Shown: positions 1 through 8,379 of the stretch, piece by piece
How positions within the stretch are numbered: the first letter of the stretch is position 1
How the letters are laid out: each line of letters opens with the position of its first letter
Origin: Terrirubrum flagellatum
GTDB lineage: Bacteria; Pseudomonadota; Alphaproteobacteria; Rhizobiales; Beijerinckiaceae
Reading direction: 5' to 3'
Length of the DNA stretch: 64,000 nt
NCBI RefSeq assembly: GCF_022059845.1
Contig: NZ_CP091851.1
Location: 4,763,501-4,827,500, forward strand
The notes under the pieces: generated by a model
Told to the model about the DNA's origin: nothing
Seen by the model: only the letters and a program-made list of their open reading frames with translations
Database searches by the model: none
Made by a program: the position numbers and the translations under genes

Positions 1-1
1 G

Positions 2-250
2 TTGTGGCTTGCCGGCCCGATGGCGTCGGCGTCGAAGCCGATGCCGGATGGGCGCAAGCCTGAGTCGGGCGGGTGGAATCGCATCGTCGTTGAAGTCGAC
101 GACATCGACGCGCTTGTCGCGAAATTGAAAGCAGCGCATGTCGCGTTTCGCAATGAACCCTTTTCCGGCCCCGGCGGAACGCAGGTGCTGATCGAAGATC
201 CCTCTGGCAATCCGATCGAGATTTTTCAGGCGCGCGGGGTCTCCACATGA
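2..250 (+). CDS. VOC (glyoxalase/bleomycin-resistance) family protein, C-terminal part
   Basis: The gene enters from the left edge, so only the last 82 residues are visible and the true start is outside the window. The readable part has the ending typical of vicinal-oxygen-chelate proteins: a beta-alpha unit (NRIVVEVDDIDALVAKLKAA), then GTQVLIEDPSGNPIEIFQ, where the Glu of PIEIFQ is the usual last metal ligand of the fold. Substrate cannot be told. Its stop overlaps the start of the next gene (ATGA at 247-250), so the two are probably translationally coupled. Confidence 0.8.
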   Translation: MWLAGPMASASKPMPDGRKPESGGWNRIVVEVDDIDALVAKLKAAHVAFRNEPFSGPGGTQVLIEDPSGNPIEIFQARGVST

Positions 251-774
251 TTCCCGTGCTTGAAACAGAGCGCCTCGTGATGCGCGCCTTCCAGGCCAGC
301 GATTTCGACGCCTTCGCGGCGTTCTACGCCGATGCGGAGCTCACGCATTTCGTCGGTGGTCCGCAGACGCGCTTCGAAGCGTGGCGCAACATGTCGGCGC
401 GCTGCGGCTCGTGGATCCTGCGCGGTTTTGGCTACTGGGCGCTGGAGGCGAAAGCCGATGGAAAAATCGTCGGCTGGTGCGGGCTCACTTTTCCGGAAGG
501 CTGGCCCGAACAGGAGATCGGCTGGTCGCTTTTTCGCGAGGGGCAGGGCAAGGGCTATGCGACGGAAGCCGCGCGCGCCGCGCGCGATTACGCCTACAAT
601 GTTGCGGGCTGGACAACTGCGATCAGCCTGATCGATCCGCGCAATCACGCCTCGCGCAAGGTCGCGGAGCGGCTCGGCGCCCGCTACGAGCGCGACGTCC
701 CGTTCCTCGGCAAGGAAATCGGCATTTACCGGCATCCTTCGCCTGCCGAACTGAAATCATCGCCCTCACACTGA
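247..774 (+). CDS. GNAT family N-acetyltransferase (RimJ/RimL type)
   Basis: 175 residues with the layout of RimJ/RimL-like acetyltransferases: N-terminal LETERLVMRAFQASDFDAF, a central EIGWSLFREGQGKGYATEA segment carrying the acetyl-CoA pyrophosphate loop (GQGKGYA), and the late motif IDPRNHASRKVAERLG. It should transfer an acetyl group from acetyl-CoA to an amine; the substrate is unknown. ATG 247 overlaps the preceding VOC stop. rpsP follows 24 bp downstream, so transcription may continue into the ribosomal operon. Confidence 0.88.
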   Translation: MIPVLETERLVMRAFQASDFDAFAAFYADAELTHFVGGPQTRFEAWRNMSARCGSWILRGFGYWALEAKADGKIVGWCGLTFPEGWPEQEIGWSLFREGQGKGYATEAARAARDYAYNVAGWTTAISLIDPRNHASRKVAERLGARYERDVPFLGKEIGIYRHPSPAELKSSPSH

Positions 775-798
775 CACTGACTAGCTAAGGAGATCATC

Positions 799-1161
799 AT
801 GTCTGTGAAAATTCGTCTCGCGCGCGGCGGCGCCAAGAAGCGTCCGCACTATTCCATCGTCATCGCCGACAGCCACTATCCGCGCGACGGCCGTTTCATC
901 GAGCGCATCGGCCGTTTCGATCCGATGAAGCCGAAGGATTCGCCGGAGCGCGTCGTGCTCGATCTGGAGAAGGCGAAGGAATGGCTGGCCAAGGGCGCGC
1001 AGCCGACTGATCGCGTGCTGCGTTTCCTCGACGCCGCCGGCATTCTGAAGCGCAAGCCGCGCAACAATCCGGAGAAGGCGAAGCCCGGCAAGAAGGCCGA
1101 AGAGCGCGCCGCCGCCAAGGCGAAGAAGGCCGAGGCTCCGGCCGAAACGCCGGCTGCGTAA
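799..1161 (+). CDS. rpsP: 30S ribosomal protein S16
   Basis: 120 residues. The first ~80 form the S16 core ([23 protein letters not shown], then [12 protein letters not shown]). The last ~35 are an Ala/Lys/Glu-rich tail typical of alphaproteobacterial S16, which explains the extra length over the ~80-residue bacterial norm. A strong Shine-Dalgarno (AAGGAG, 787-792) sits 6 bp before ATG 799. First gene of rpsP-rimM-HAD-trmD; the 123 bp before rimM hold a palindromic repeat instead of the usual short spacer. Confidence 0.98.
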   Translation: MSVKIRLARGGAKKRPHYSIVIADSHYPRDGRFIERIGRFDPMKPKDSPERVVLDLEKAKEWLAKGAQPTDRVLRFLDAAGILKRKPRNNPEKAKPGKKAEERAAAKAKKAEAPAETPAA

Positions 1162-1172
1162 CACCGCTTCAC

Positions 1173-1253
1173 TGTCATCCCCGGGCTTGACCCGGGGATC
1201 CAGAACTTCGGCGTCTCCGTTGCTGGATTGCCGGGTCAAGCCCGGCAATGACA
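1173..1253. repeat. Paired palindromic intergenic repeat between rpsP and rimM
   Basis: Two 31-bp units in inverted orientation (1173-1203 and 1223-1253) share the core CCGGGCTTGACCCGG or its complement and end in ATCCAG/CTGGAT. Each unit is itself a hairpin. The two differ at matched positions: one arm pair is CCCCGGG/CCCGGGG, the other TGCCGGG/CCCGGCA, so pairing is kept by compensatory change. This is the dispersed palindrome common in alphaproteobacterial genomes. In the transcript it would form a double hairpin inside the ribosomal operon. Confidence 0.85.
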
Positions 1254-1284
1254 TCGAGCATGAAGCGCGATCGCTGGAGCGGTG

Positions 1285-1809
1285 ATGGCGTCGGATAAAC
1301 TCATCCTTCTCGGCGAGTTCGGCCGCGCGCAAGGCGTGCGCGGCGAAGTCAGGATCAAATCCTACACCGACGATCCCCTCGCCATCGCGCGCTATCAGCC
1401 GCTCACCAGCGAAGACGGCGCGCGATCGTTCAAGATTATTTCCGCGCGCCCGCATCAGGGCGACATGATCGTCGCGCGCGTCGAGGGCGTGAATGATCGC
1501 AGCGCCGCCGAGGCGCTGACGCGCTTGAAGATTTTTGCGCCGCGCGGAGCGCTTGGCGCCGAGACGCTCGAAGAGGGCGAATATCTCCAGTCCGATCTCG
1601 TCGGGCTTGCTGTGCGACTTGCGGACGGACGCGATGTCGGCCGCATCGTCGGCATCGAGAATTACGGCGCAGGCGATCTGCTCGCGATCCAGATCGACGG
1701 ACGCAAGGAGCCGGCGCTGCTGCCGTTCAGCGATCGCTTCGCGCCCGTGATCGACATCGCCGGCGGCTCCATCACGATCGATCCGCCAGAGGGATGGGAC
1801 GAGGAATGA
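1285..1809 (+). CDS. rimM: Ribosome maturation factor RimM
   Basis: 174 residues from ATG 1285. A GTG three bases earlier is possible, but GGAG at 1276-1279 spaces better for the ATG. The N-terminal RimM barrel reads ILLGEFGRAQGVRGEVRIKSYTDDP. The C-terminal PRC-barrel part holds DLVGLAVRLADGRDVGRIVGIENYGAGDLL and ends PPEGWDEE. RimM assists 16S rRNA 3'-domain assembly and binds S19. Its stop overlaps the next start (ATGA, 1806-1809). Confidence 0.97.
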   Translation: MASDKLILLGEFGRAQGVRGEVRIKSYTDDPLAIARYQPLTSEDGARSFKIISARPHQGDMIVARVEGVNDRSAAEALTRLKIFAPRGALGAETLEEGEYLQSDLVGLAVRLADGRDVGRIVGIENYGAGDLLAIQIDGRKEPALLPFSDRFAPVIDIAGGSITIDPPEGWDEE

Positions 1810-2468
1810 GTTTCCGCGCGCTGATCTTCGACATGGACGGCACGATCGTGGACAATATGCGCGTGCATAACGAGGCGTGGGGCGCCTGGTTCGCCGAGAA
1901 GGGATTGCCCTTCGATGAAGCGACGTTCTTCGCGAATACGGCGGGACGGCACAACCCCGAGATCATCGGCGCGCTTATTCCTGACAAGAGCGAAGCGGAA
2001 TTGATTGCGCTCGGCGACGAGAAGGAGGCGATCTATCGCCGCCTCTATGCGCCGCGCGTCACCGCGCTCGCAGGCTTCGTCGATCTCCTCGATTTCTGCG
2101 ACGCGCATCACCTGCCGAAGGCGGTGGCGACGGCCGCGCCGCCGGCGAATATCGATGTGGTGCTCGATACGCTGAAGCTGAGAAGCCGTTTCGACACGAT
2201 CGTCGCGCCAAGTCAGGGCTATCGCGGCAAGCCGCATCCCGACATGTTTCTCGCGGCGGCCGAGCGCATGAAGATCGCGCCCGCGGATTGCGTGGTGTTC
2301 GAGGACGCGCCGCTTGGCGTCGAGGCGGCGCGACGCGCCGGCATGAAAGCTGTGGCGATGACCACGATGCTGTCGCCCGCCGATTTCGCGGCGTTCGACA
2401 ATGTCGTCGCTGATATTTCCGATTTCACGCAGCTCGATCGCTCGCTCTTCGCCGAGAAGGTCGCGTGA
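1806..2468 (+). CDS. HAD superfamily phosphatase / beta-phosphoglucomutase-like hydrolase
   Basis: 220 residues with the full HAD set: motif I DMDGT (residues ~8-12, nucleophile Asp), motif II in KAVATAAPP, motif III Lys in [10 protein letters not shown], motif [18 protein letters not shown]. The helical cap between motifs I and II is of the beta-phosphoglucomutase type. Substrate unknown. It lies inside the rpsP-rimM-trmD operon and overlaps rimM at its start (ATGA) and trmD at its end (GTGA), so its translation looks coupled to both. An in-frame ATG at 1794 lies inside rimM and is less likely. Confidence 0.9.
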   Translation: MSFRALIFDMDGTIVDNMRVHNEAWGAWFAEKGLPFDEATFFANTAGRHNPEIIGALIPDKSEAELIALGDEKEAIYRRLYAPRVTALAGFVDLLDFCDAHHLPKAVATAAPPANIDVVLDTLKLRSRFDTIVAPSQGYRGKPHPDMFLAAAERMKIAPADCVVFEDAPLGVEAARRAGMKAVAMTTMLSPADFAAFDNVVADISDFTQLDRSLFAEKVA

Positions 2469-3151
2469 CGTTCCGCGCGACCATCCTGACGCTTTATCCC
2501 GAGATGTTTCCGGGGCCGTTGGGCGCGTCGCTTTCAGGCGACGCGCTTGCGCGCGGCGTCTGGTCGCTCGAGACGAAGAACATCAGGGATCACGGCCACG
2601 GCAAGCATCGCGCGGTGGACGACACGCCGGCGGGCGGCGGTCCCGGCATGGTGCTGCGCTGTGACGTGCTCGCGGCGGCGCTCGACGCCAGCGTCGCGTC
2701 TGACGATGCGCGGCCGCGTCTTCTCATGTCGCCGCGTGGAAAACCCCTGACGCAGGCCCGCGCCCGCGAACTCGCGGCGGGTCCCGGCGCGATCATCGTC
2801 TGCGGCCGCTTCGAGGGTGTCGACGAGCGTGTGATCGAGGCGCGCGCGCTCGAGGAGATCTCGATCGGCGACTATGTGCTGTCCGGCGGCGAGATCGCGG
2901 CGATGGTTCTACTCGATTCCTGCGTCAGGCTGCTCACCGGCGTGATGGGGAAGGACGAATCCGGCGCCGAGGAAAGCTTCGAGGGCGGGCTGCTCGAATA
3001 TCCCCATTACACCCGTCCGCGCGAATGGGAGGGGCGACAAATCCCCGACGCGCTGCTCTCCGGCGACCATGCCCGCATCGCGCGCTGGAGGCGCGAGGAG
3101 GCGCAGAAGCTGACGCGGGCGCGAAGGCCCGACCTGCTCCCGAAAACGTAG
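2465..3151 (+). CDS. trmD: tRNA (guanine-37-N1)-methyltransferase
   Basis: 228 residues starting at GTG 2465, which overlaps the HAD stop. TrmD signatures are clear: [14 protein letters not shown] at the N-terminus, [12 protein letters not shown], and the trefoil-knot SAM site [11 protein letters not shown] followed by [13 protein letters not shown], then [12 protein letters not shown]. It methylates G37 of tRNAs to prevent frameshifting. Normally rplS follows directly; here the operon stops and rplS is found at 30758-31147 on the other strand. Confidence 0.98.
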   Translation: MTFRATILTLYPEMFPGPLGASLSGDALARGVWSLETKNIRDHGHGKHRAVDDTPAGGGPGMVLRCDVLAAALDASVASDDARPRLLMSPRGKPLTQARARELAAGPGAIIVCGRFEGVDERVIEARALEEISIGDYVLSGGEIAAMVLLDSCVRLLTGVMGKDESGAEESFEGGLLEYPHYTRPREWEGRQIPDALLSGDHARIARWRREEAQKLTRARRPDLLPKT

Positions 3152-3243
3152 CAGCGGCCGTTGACGGCCATCTGAGAGGCCATTGGCGGGCGGTCCCGGC
3201 TCAGCCTGCCGGGTCGCGGATGATGCGCGTCTCGGCCTAAATT

Positions 3244-3278
3244 TGAACATAGTTCACAATGAGTATGAACGTCGTTCA
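3244..3278. promoter_or_regulatory. Tandem palindromic operator (two TGAAC-N3-GTTCA sites)
   Basis: Two perfect 13-bp palindromes, TGAACATAGTTCA (3244-3256) and TGAACGTCGTTCA (3266-3278), are centred 22 bp apart, about two helical turns. Such tandem sites are typical of TetR-family or similar dimeric repressors. No TetR gene is adjacent. They precede the lipoprotein start at 3322, so they probably control that gene. Confidence 0.6.
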
Positions 3279-3321
3279 CCGCTCGGTTGCGACGCGGTCG
3301 GGGAGACGTTCGACGTTCCAT

Positions 3322-3645
3322 ATGAGATTGCTGGCCGTGGTCGCGGCCTCTTCGTCGGTGGTCGCTTGCGCCGCCCATAATGTGCAGGGGATGGTCGAGG
3401 GCGGGCAGGAGAGTTTCGTCGGCGCGAGTTTCCGCGAGGCGGATGGCGGCGGCGTTCTCACGGTCTCGTCGAGTCGCGGCGCGATCTGCACCGGCGACTT
3501 CGTCTATGTCAGGGTGCGCGAGGGGCAGGGCACATTCCGCTGCTCGGACGGCAGGGTCGGCCCGTTCCATTTCGTCTCGACTGGCCTGCGCGGCACCGGC
3601 GGCGGCAATTTCGGCGGCAAGCGCTTCGTGTTCAGCTTCGGCTAA
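3322..3645 (+). CDS. Small lipoprotein of unknown function
   Basis: 107 residues from ATG 3322, chosen because it gives a compact lipoprotein signal (MRLLAVVAASSSVVAC, lipobox VVAC). An upstream in-frame ATG at 3259 lies between the two operator palindromes and is unlikely. The mature part is Gly/Ser-rich and beta-like (GGGVLTVSSSRGAICTGDFVYVRV) with two further cysteines, in AICTG and FRCSDG, that could pair. Family not recognised. Its end overlaps the convergent HxlR gene by 14 bp. Confidence 0.65.
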   Translation: MRLLAVVAASSSVVACAAHNVQGMVEGGQESFVGASFREADGGGVLTVSSSRGAICTGDFVYVRVREGQGTFRCSDGRVGPFHFVSTGLRGTGGGNFGGKRFVFSFG

Positions 3646-4099
3646 GCGCGGGGCTTTCTCCCGCGTTCAGCAGAAGCGTATCCGCCGGGCCGAGCAGCCG
3701 GCCGTCTTCGGAGCGCAGCTCCAGCCGTTTCGTCGGCCGTCCATGCTCCCGGTCGACCAGGCAAGGGCGGCCCTCGTCTGGCGCGAAATAATGGTCCTCG
3801 CCCCATTCGCGCAGGGCGACCAGCACGGGAAATAGCGCCCGGCCCTTCGCCGTCAGGCGATATTCCTGATGGCCGCCGCCCGCGGTCGGCGTCTGCTCCA
3901 GCACGCCATGGGCGACCAGCGCCTTCAGCCGCGCCGAGAGAATGTTCTTGGCCAGCCCAAGATTCCTCTGGAATTCGCCGAAGCGGCTCACCCCCAGCAG
4001 CGCGTCGCGCACGATCAGCAGCGACCACCAGTCGCCGATCGCATCAAGCGAGCGCGCGATCGGGCACGCCGCATCCTCGTGACTGGTCCGCTTGGTCAT
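3632..4099 (-). CDS. HxlR-family winged-helix transcriptional regulator
   Basis: 155 residues. The HxlR domain is plain: CPIARSLDAIGDWWSLLIVRDALLGVSRFGEFQRNLGLAKNILSARLKALVAHGVLEQTP, then the wing and HQEYRLTAKGRALFPVLVALREWGE. The Cys near the N-terminus (ACPIARSL) is the position that senses electrophiles or redox change in several family members. It is divergent from an SDR gene, with paired operator-like sites between them, so it probably represses that gene and itself. Confidence 0.92.
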   Translation of the reverse strand: MTKRTSHEDAACPIARSLDAIGDWWSLLIVRDALLGVSRFGEFQRNLGLAKNILSARLKALVAHGVLEQTPTAGGGHQEYRLTAKGRALFPVLVALREWGEDHYFAPDEGRPCLVDREHGRPTKRLELRSEDGRLLGPADTLLLNAGESPALSRS

Positions 4100-4128
4100 C
4101 TCTTGAATCCATTCGTCTCCAACATTTC

Positions 4129-4183
4129 GGTTGCAAGATAAAACCTATTGGCGTAGGAGGCAATACGGTTTCAACTTGCAACC
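4129..4183. promoter_or_regulatory. Paired inverted operator sites between HxlR regulator and SDR
   Basis: Two 17-bp sites of the form GGTT-N9-AACC lie at 4129-4145 and 4167-4183. Read on opposite strands they are nearly identical (GGTTGCAAGATAAAACC and GGTTGCAAGTTGAAACC, 15 of 17 matching). Centres are 38 bp apart in the divergent promoter region. They are the natural binding sites for the adjacent HxlR regulator. Confidence 0.6.
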
Positions 4184-4198
4184 ATATCGGAGATCACA

Positions 4199-4969
4199 AT
4201 GCGACTTCAGGGAAAGACCGCCCTCATCACGGGCGGCAACAGCGGCATCGGGCTGGAGACGGCGCGGGTTTTCGTGGCCGAAGGAGCGAAGGTCATCATC
4301 ACCGGCCGCAACCGGGAGACGCTCGATGCGGCGGTGAAAGAGCTTGGCGCGAATGCGCTCGCGATCGCCGTCGACGCGGCTGACGGCGAGGGGCTGGCGA
4401 AGGCGCTTGAGCCTGCGGTCGCCCGCTTCGGCAAGCTCGACATCGTCTTCGCCAACGCCGGAATCGGCGGCGCCACGCCGCTGGGACAGACAACGCGCGA
4501 GGCGTTCGACGCCATCATCTCGATCAACCTCACCGGCGTGTTCTTCACCGTGCAGGCGGCCGCGCCGCATCTGAAGGACGGCGGATCGGTGATCCTCAAC
4601 AGCTCCGTGCATTCCACGCTGGGCGCGCCCGGCTGGGCCGCCTACGCCGCGAGCAAGGCCGGCGTGCGCGCCATGGGTCGCGTGCTCGCGTCCGAACTCG
4701 CGACGCGAAACATCCGGGTGAACGTGCTGACGCCGGGCGGCACGCAGACGCCGATCTGGACGAAGGTTGCGCCGGCGCCGGGCGCCGCGGAAGCGATCGA
4801 GCAGCGCATTTCGCGCGGCATCCCGTTCGGCCGCTTCGGCAAGCCTGACGAACTCGCGAAGGCGGCGTTGTTTCTCGCTTCCGACGACTCGGTCTACATG
4901 ACCGGCGCCGAGCTGGTGATCGATGGCGGCGCCACGGGCGCGCCCTCGGGTTCGCCGATTTATCGGTGA
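4199..4969 (+). CDS. Short-chain dehydrogenase/reductase (SDR)
   Basis: 256 residues of classical SDR. The Rossmann cofactor motif is TGGNSGIG (near residue 12), with NAG in FANAGIGG. The catalytic Ser lies in LNSSVHS and the YxxxK motif in YAASKAG. The end FLASDDSVYMTGAELVIDGGATG is typical. An Arg after the second strand (ITGRNRET) suggests NADP(H). Substrate unknown. GGAG at 4189-4192 precedes ATG 4199. It is divergent from and probably regulated by the HxlR gene, a frequent arrangement for stress-inducible reductases. Confidence 0.93.
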   Translation: MRLQGKTALITGGNSGIGLETARVFVAEGAKVIITGRNRETLDAAVKELGANALAIAVDAADGEGLAKALEPAVARFGKLDIVFANAGIGGATPLGQTTREAFDAIISINLTGVFFTVQAAAPHLKDGGSVILNSSVHSTLGAPGWAAYAASKAGVRAMGRVLASELATRNIRVNVLTPGGTQTPIWTKVAPAPGAAEAIEQRISRGIPFGRFGKPDELAKAALFLASDDSVYMTGAELVIDGGATGAPSGSPIYR

Positions 4970-5033
4970 GTTCGATCACCGAGCATTGTCTGCTTTGCTG
5001 ACAGATAAATGCGCGTCATGGCCGGGCTTGTCA

Positions 5034-5161
5034 CCGCAAGTCGGATTTATCCGACTTGCGGCGTTCAATTGGCCGGAACTCGGGCAGGCCCGAGTTCCGA
5101 TGCCATCCACGTCTTATTTACAGCGTCCAAAGACGTGGATGCTCGCGACAAGCGCGAGCAT
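5034..5161. repeat. Cluster of four hairpins (dispersed palindromic repeat)
   Basis: Between the SDR and yciB ends four perfect hairpins follow one another: 13-bp stem 5034-5046/5049-5061, 12-bp stem 5074-5085/5088-5099, 11-bp stem 5105-5115/5130-5140, and 9-bp stem 5139-5147/5153-5161. No coding signal fits. The layout is that of a mosaic intergenic repeat lying between convergent genes. The first hairpin centre (CGGATTTATCCG) resembles one in the repeat at 63410-63489. Confidence 0.8.
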
Positions 5162-5194
5162 GACGCGCTCAGATATCCGTCGCGATTTTAAAAG

Positions 5195-5824
5195 CTATTC
5201 CGTCGCCGTCTGCTCGCGCATGATCAGCGGCGTCTGCGCCAGCGCGAAGATCATGGTGATCGGCATGATGCCGAACACCTTGAAGTTCACCCAGAAGTCG
5301 GTCGAGAAATTGCGCCACACCACCTCGTTGACGATGGCGAGGAAGAAGAAAAACAAGGCCCAGCGAAAGGTGAGCTTCTTCCAGCCGAGATCGCTCAACT
5401 GGAACACGCTGTTCAGCACAATCGACAGGAGCGAGCGGCCGAAGAAAAGCCCGCCCAGCAGCACGATTCCGAAGAGCGCGTTGACGATCGTCGGTTTCAT
5501 CTTGATGAAGTGGTCATCCTGCAAATAGAGCGTCAGCCCACCGAAGACGAGGACGACGAACAGCGAAACCAGCGGCATGATCGGCGGCTTGCCGACGATC
5601 ATCATCGAAGCGATCACCGATACGAGCATCGCGGGCATGAAGACCGCAGTGGCGGCGAAGATGCCGGACTGCGGCCCGTTGAGAAGATTCTCGGGCAACG
5701 CAAGCGAGAGCAAAGGCGCGAACCATTGTGGCCGGCTGTTGGCGGCGAAGAAGAGCAGAAGCGGCCCCATCTCCAGCGCCAGCTTCAGCAGCGGATTCTC
5801 CGCCTGTCTCTCACCATTCATCAT
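5195..5824 (-). CDS. yciB: Inner-membrane protein YciB / septation protein A (IspZ)
   Basis: 209 residues, strongly hydrophobic with about five or six membrane segments. Family hallmarks: [14 protein letters not shown] near the N-terminus, [24 protein letters not shown] and a late [18 protein letters not shown]. YciB is needed for cell-envelope integrity and division; its exact activity is unsettled. The start overlaps the ftsY stop (ATGA around 5821-5824), so ftsY-yciB is one operon, as usual in Rhizobiales. Confidence 0.94.
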   Translation of the reverse strand: MMNGERQAENPLLKLALEMGPLLLFFAANSRPQWFAPLLSLALPENLLNGPQSGIFAATAVFMPAMLVSVIASMMIVGKPPIMPLVSLFVVLVFGGLTLYLQDDHFIKMKPTIVNALFGIVLLGGLFFGRSLLSIVLNSVFQLSDLGWKKLTFRWALFFFFLAIVNEVVWRNFSTDFWVNFKVFGIMPITMIFALAQTPLIMREQTATE

Positions 5825-6936
5825 TGATCCAATCCGGCGATGGCGCGGGCGAAATCGCGCGCCGCAAAAGGCTGAAGGTCGTCGGCCTGTTCGCCGACGC
5901 CGATGAAATGAATCGGGGTCTTATATTTCGCAGCGATCGCGACGAGAATGCCGCCGCGCGCCGTGCCGTCGAGCTTTGTCATCACGAGGCCGGTGACGCC
6001 GGCGGTCTTGCCGAAGATGTCGACCTGATTGAGCGCGTTCTGGCCGACCGTCGCATCGAGCACGAGCAACACCGCATGCGGCGCCGTCGCATCGCTCTTT
6101 TTCATCACGCGCACGATCTTGGCGAGCTCCTCCATGAGCCCGGCCTTGTTCTGCAGACGGCCCGCCGTGTCGACCAGAAGCACATCGACATTCTGCTCCT
6201 TCGCCGCCGCCATCGCGTCGAACACAAGACCGGACGCGTCCGCGCCCTGCGCGCCTGAAATCACGGGCGCGCCGTTGCGCTCGCCCCAGACTTTCAGTTG
6301 CTCAATGGCCGCAGCGCGGAACGTGTCGCCGGCGGCGAGCATCACCTTGCGGCCCTCGCCCATGAAGGTCTTCGCGAGCTTGCCGATCGTCGTCGTCTTG
6401 CCTGAGCCATTCACGCCGACCATCAGGATCACGAACGGCTTTTGCGCTGCGTTGATCACCAGCGGTTGCGCCACCGGCGCCAGCGCCTTCTCGACTTCCT
6501 CGGCCAGGATTTCGCGCACCTGATCCGGCGTTGGGTCCTTGCCATAGCGGCCGGAGCGGATCGCGTCGGTGATCTTGGCGGTGGTCTCAATGCCGAGATC
6601 GGATTCGATCAGCGCGTCCTCGAGCTCGTCGAGCGTCGCGGCGTCGAGCTTCTTCTTGGTGAAGAGATCGCCGATGCGCTGGCTGATCCTGGAGGAGGAT
6701 TTGGTCAGGCCCGCCTTGAGGCGGCCCCACCATCCCGGCGGCGCGGGCTCGGGGACAGTCGGAGCGACAGGCGCCACCACCGCCTCGATCGCGGCCTCAC
6801 CGGCGGCTTCCGCGCCGGCGTCGGAGGGCACTGGCGGAGGCGGCGCATCCGGCGCGGGCGCCTGATGTCGCGGCGCCTCGTCCGTGAGATAGCCCATCCA
6901 GCGCGCGAACCGCCCCGGTTTCTTTTCGTCGCTCAT
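5821..6936 (-). CDS. ftsY: Signal recognition particle receptor FtsY
   Basis: 371 residues from ATG 6936; an upstream in-frame TTG at 6945 is possible. A proline/alanine/acidic N-terminal region (~80 residues) targets the membrane. The NG domain follows: P-loop [48 protein letters not shown] and [12 protein letters not shown]. It is the GTPase that docks SRP-bound ribosomes at the Sec/YidC machinery. It is divergent from the RluA-type gene. Confidence 0.97.
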   Translation of the reverse strand: MSDEKKPGRFARWMGYLTDEAPRHQAPAPDAPPPPVPSDAGAEAAGEAAIEAVVAPVAPTVPEPAPPGWWGRLKAGLTKSSSRISQRIGDLFTKKKLDAATLDELEDALIESDLGIETTAKITDAIRSGRYGKDPTPDQVREILAEEVEKALAPVAQPLVINAAQKPFVILMVGVNGSGKTTTIGKLAKTFMGEGRKVMLAAGDTFRAAAIEQLKVWGERNGAPVISGAQGADASGLVFDAMAAAKEQNVDVLLVDTAGRLQNKAGLMEELAKIVRVMKKSDATAPHAVLLVLDATVGQNALNQVDIFGKTAGVTGLVMTKLDGTARGGILVAIAAKYKTPIHFIGVGEQADDLQPFAARDFARAIAGLDQ

Positions 6937-6983
6937 CTCGTCCAAACTTGCACTGGAACGGCCGCCTCGATAGCCCGGATGGC

Positions 6984-7655
6984 ATGACGCCGGAAGAGTT
7001 GATCGCCCGCCTGATCCATCGCGATGCGTCGGTGCTGATCCTCGACAAGCCGGCGGGGCTCCCCGTTCACCGGGGCCCGAAAGGCGGCGAGACTTTGACC
7101 GATCATCTCGATGCGCTGCGATTCGGGCTGAAATGGCGGCCCGAACTGGCGCATCGGCTCGATCGCGACACGTCGGGCTGCCTTGCGCTTGGCCGCCATC
7201 CGCGGAGCTTGCGTGAACTCAACGATCTCTTCCGCACGGGCAAGGCGAAGAAGCTCTACTGGGCGATCGTTGAGGGCGGCCCCGCCGAAAGCGCAGGAAT
7301 GATCGACATTCCGCTGGCGCGGAAATCGCCGGAGCGCGGCTGGTGGATGACGCCTGACGAGAAGGGTCTGCCCTCGCAGACGCGTTGGCGCGTTCTTGGA
7401 AGAGGCGGTGGGCGAAACTGGCTCGAGCTCGAACCGCTGACCGGCCGCACGCATCAGCTTCGCGTCCATTGCGCCGCGATGGGCTGGCCGATCGTCGGTG
7501 ATGCGATCTATGGCAAAGCGCCGCGCGGCGCGGATCTGCATCTCCATGCGCGCTCGCTCGAACTGCCGCTCAATCCGAAGAAGCCGGCGATCGTCGCCGA
7601 GGCTCCGGCGCCGGAGCATATGCGCGAAGCGCTCGCTGTGTTTGCGCCGAATTGA
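6984..7655 (+). CDS. RluA-family RNA pseudouridine synthase
   Basis: 223 residues from ATG 6984; an earlier ATG (6948) lies almost against the ftsY start. Catalytic motif II is HRLDRDTSGCLALGR, with the Asp of RLDRDTSG as nucleophile. LILDKPAGLPVHRG (motif I) and PLTGRTHQLRVHCAAMGWPIVGDAIYG (motif III) flank it. No S4 domain, so it resembles the short RluA/TruC branch acting on 23S rRNA or tRNA. The exact site cannot be assigned. Confidence 0.93.
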   Translation: MTPEELIARLIHRDASVLILDKPAGLPVHRGPKGGETLTDHLDALRFGLKWRPELAHRLDRDTSGCLALGRHPRSLRELNDLFRTGKAKKLYWAIVEGGPAESAGMIDIPLARKSPERGWWMTPDEKGLPSQTRWRVLGRGGGRNWLELEPLTGRTHQLRVHCAAMGWPIVGDAIYGKAPRGADLHLHARSLELPLNPKKPAIVAEAPAPEHMREALAVFAPN

Positions 7656-7736
7656 TCGAAGGCATCAGATTTCGTCGTTTGTGAAGCGTCGCTGAGCCGG
7701 CGATGTTTGCGCGCTTCCTGCTTCGCCGAGTTCCCC

Positions 7737-8369
7737 ATGCCTGACGCTGCCCATCATCTCGCCTTCGCGCTCGTCTCCCTCGGCATGGTGCTGACGCCCG
7801 GGCCGAACATGATCTACGTCGTGTCGCGTTCGATCTGCCAGGGGCCTGCGGCGGGACTAATTTCGGTCGGCGGCGTCGCGCTCGGCTTCATCGTCTACAT
7901 GCTGTGCGCCGCTTTCGGCATCACGGCGCTGCTGCTCGCCGTGCCTTTCGCCTATGACGCGCTGCGCTTCGCCGGCGCCGCCTATCTGCTCTGGCTCGCC
8001 TGGCAGGCGGTGCGGCCGGGCGGACGCTCGCCCTTTCAGGTGCGCGATCTTCCCGCCGATCCCCCGCGCAAACTGTTCGCGATGGGATTTCTGACCAACC
8101 TGCTCAATCCCAAGATCGCGATGCTCTATCTCTCGCTGCTGCCGCAATTCATCGACCCTGCGGCGGGCGACGTGTTCCTGCAATCGGTGACGCTTGGCGC
8201 GACGCAGATTGTGATCAGCGTCGGAATCAATTCGCTGATCGCGCTGGCCGCGGGATCGATCGCGCTCTTCCTCACGACGCGCCCGACATGGGCCGTCATC
8301 CAGCGCTGGCTGATGGGCACGGTGCTGGCGGGCCTTGCGGTCAGGATGGCGACGGAGTCGCAGCGCTGA
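7737..8369 (+). CDS. LysE/RhtB-family amino-acid exporter
   Basis: 210 residues from ATG 7737, with about six membrane segments. The family motif near the N-terminus, SLGMVLTPGPNMIYVVSRSICQGPAAGLISVGGVALGF, matches LysE/RhtB translocators, as does MGFLTNLLNPKIAMLYLSLLPQF in the middle. These export amino acids or derivatives by proton antiport; substrate unknown. Convergent with the YciI gene, with stops 10 bp apart. Confidence 0.93.
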   Translation: MPDAAHHLAFALVSLGMVLTPGPNMIYVVSRSICQGPAAGLISVGGVALGFIVYMLCAAFGITALLLAVPFAYDALRFAGAAYLLWLAWQAVRPGGRSPFQVRDLPADPPRKLFAMGFLTNLLNPKIAMLYLSLLPQFIDPAAGDVFLQSVTLGATQIVISVGINSLIALAAGSIALFLTTRPTWAVIQRWLMGTVLAGLAVRMATESQR

Positions 8370-8379
8370 CAGTTAGGGT

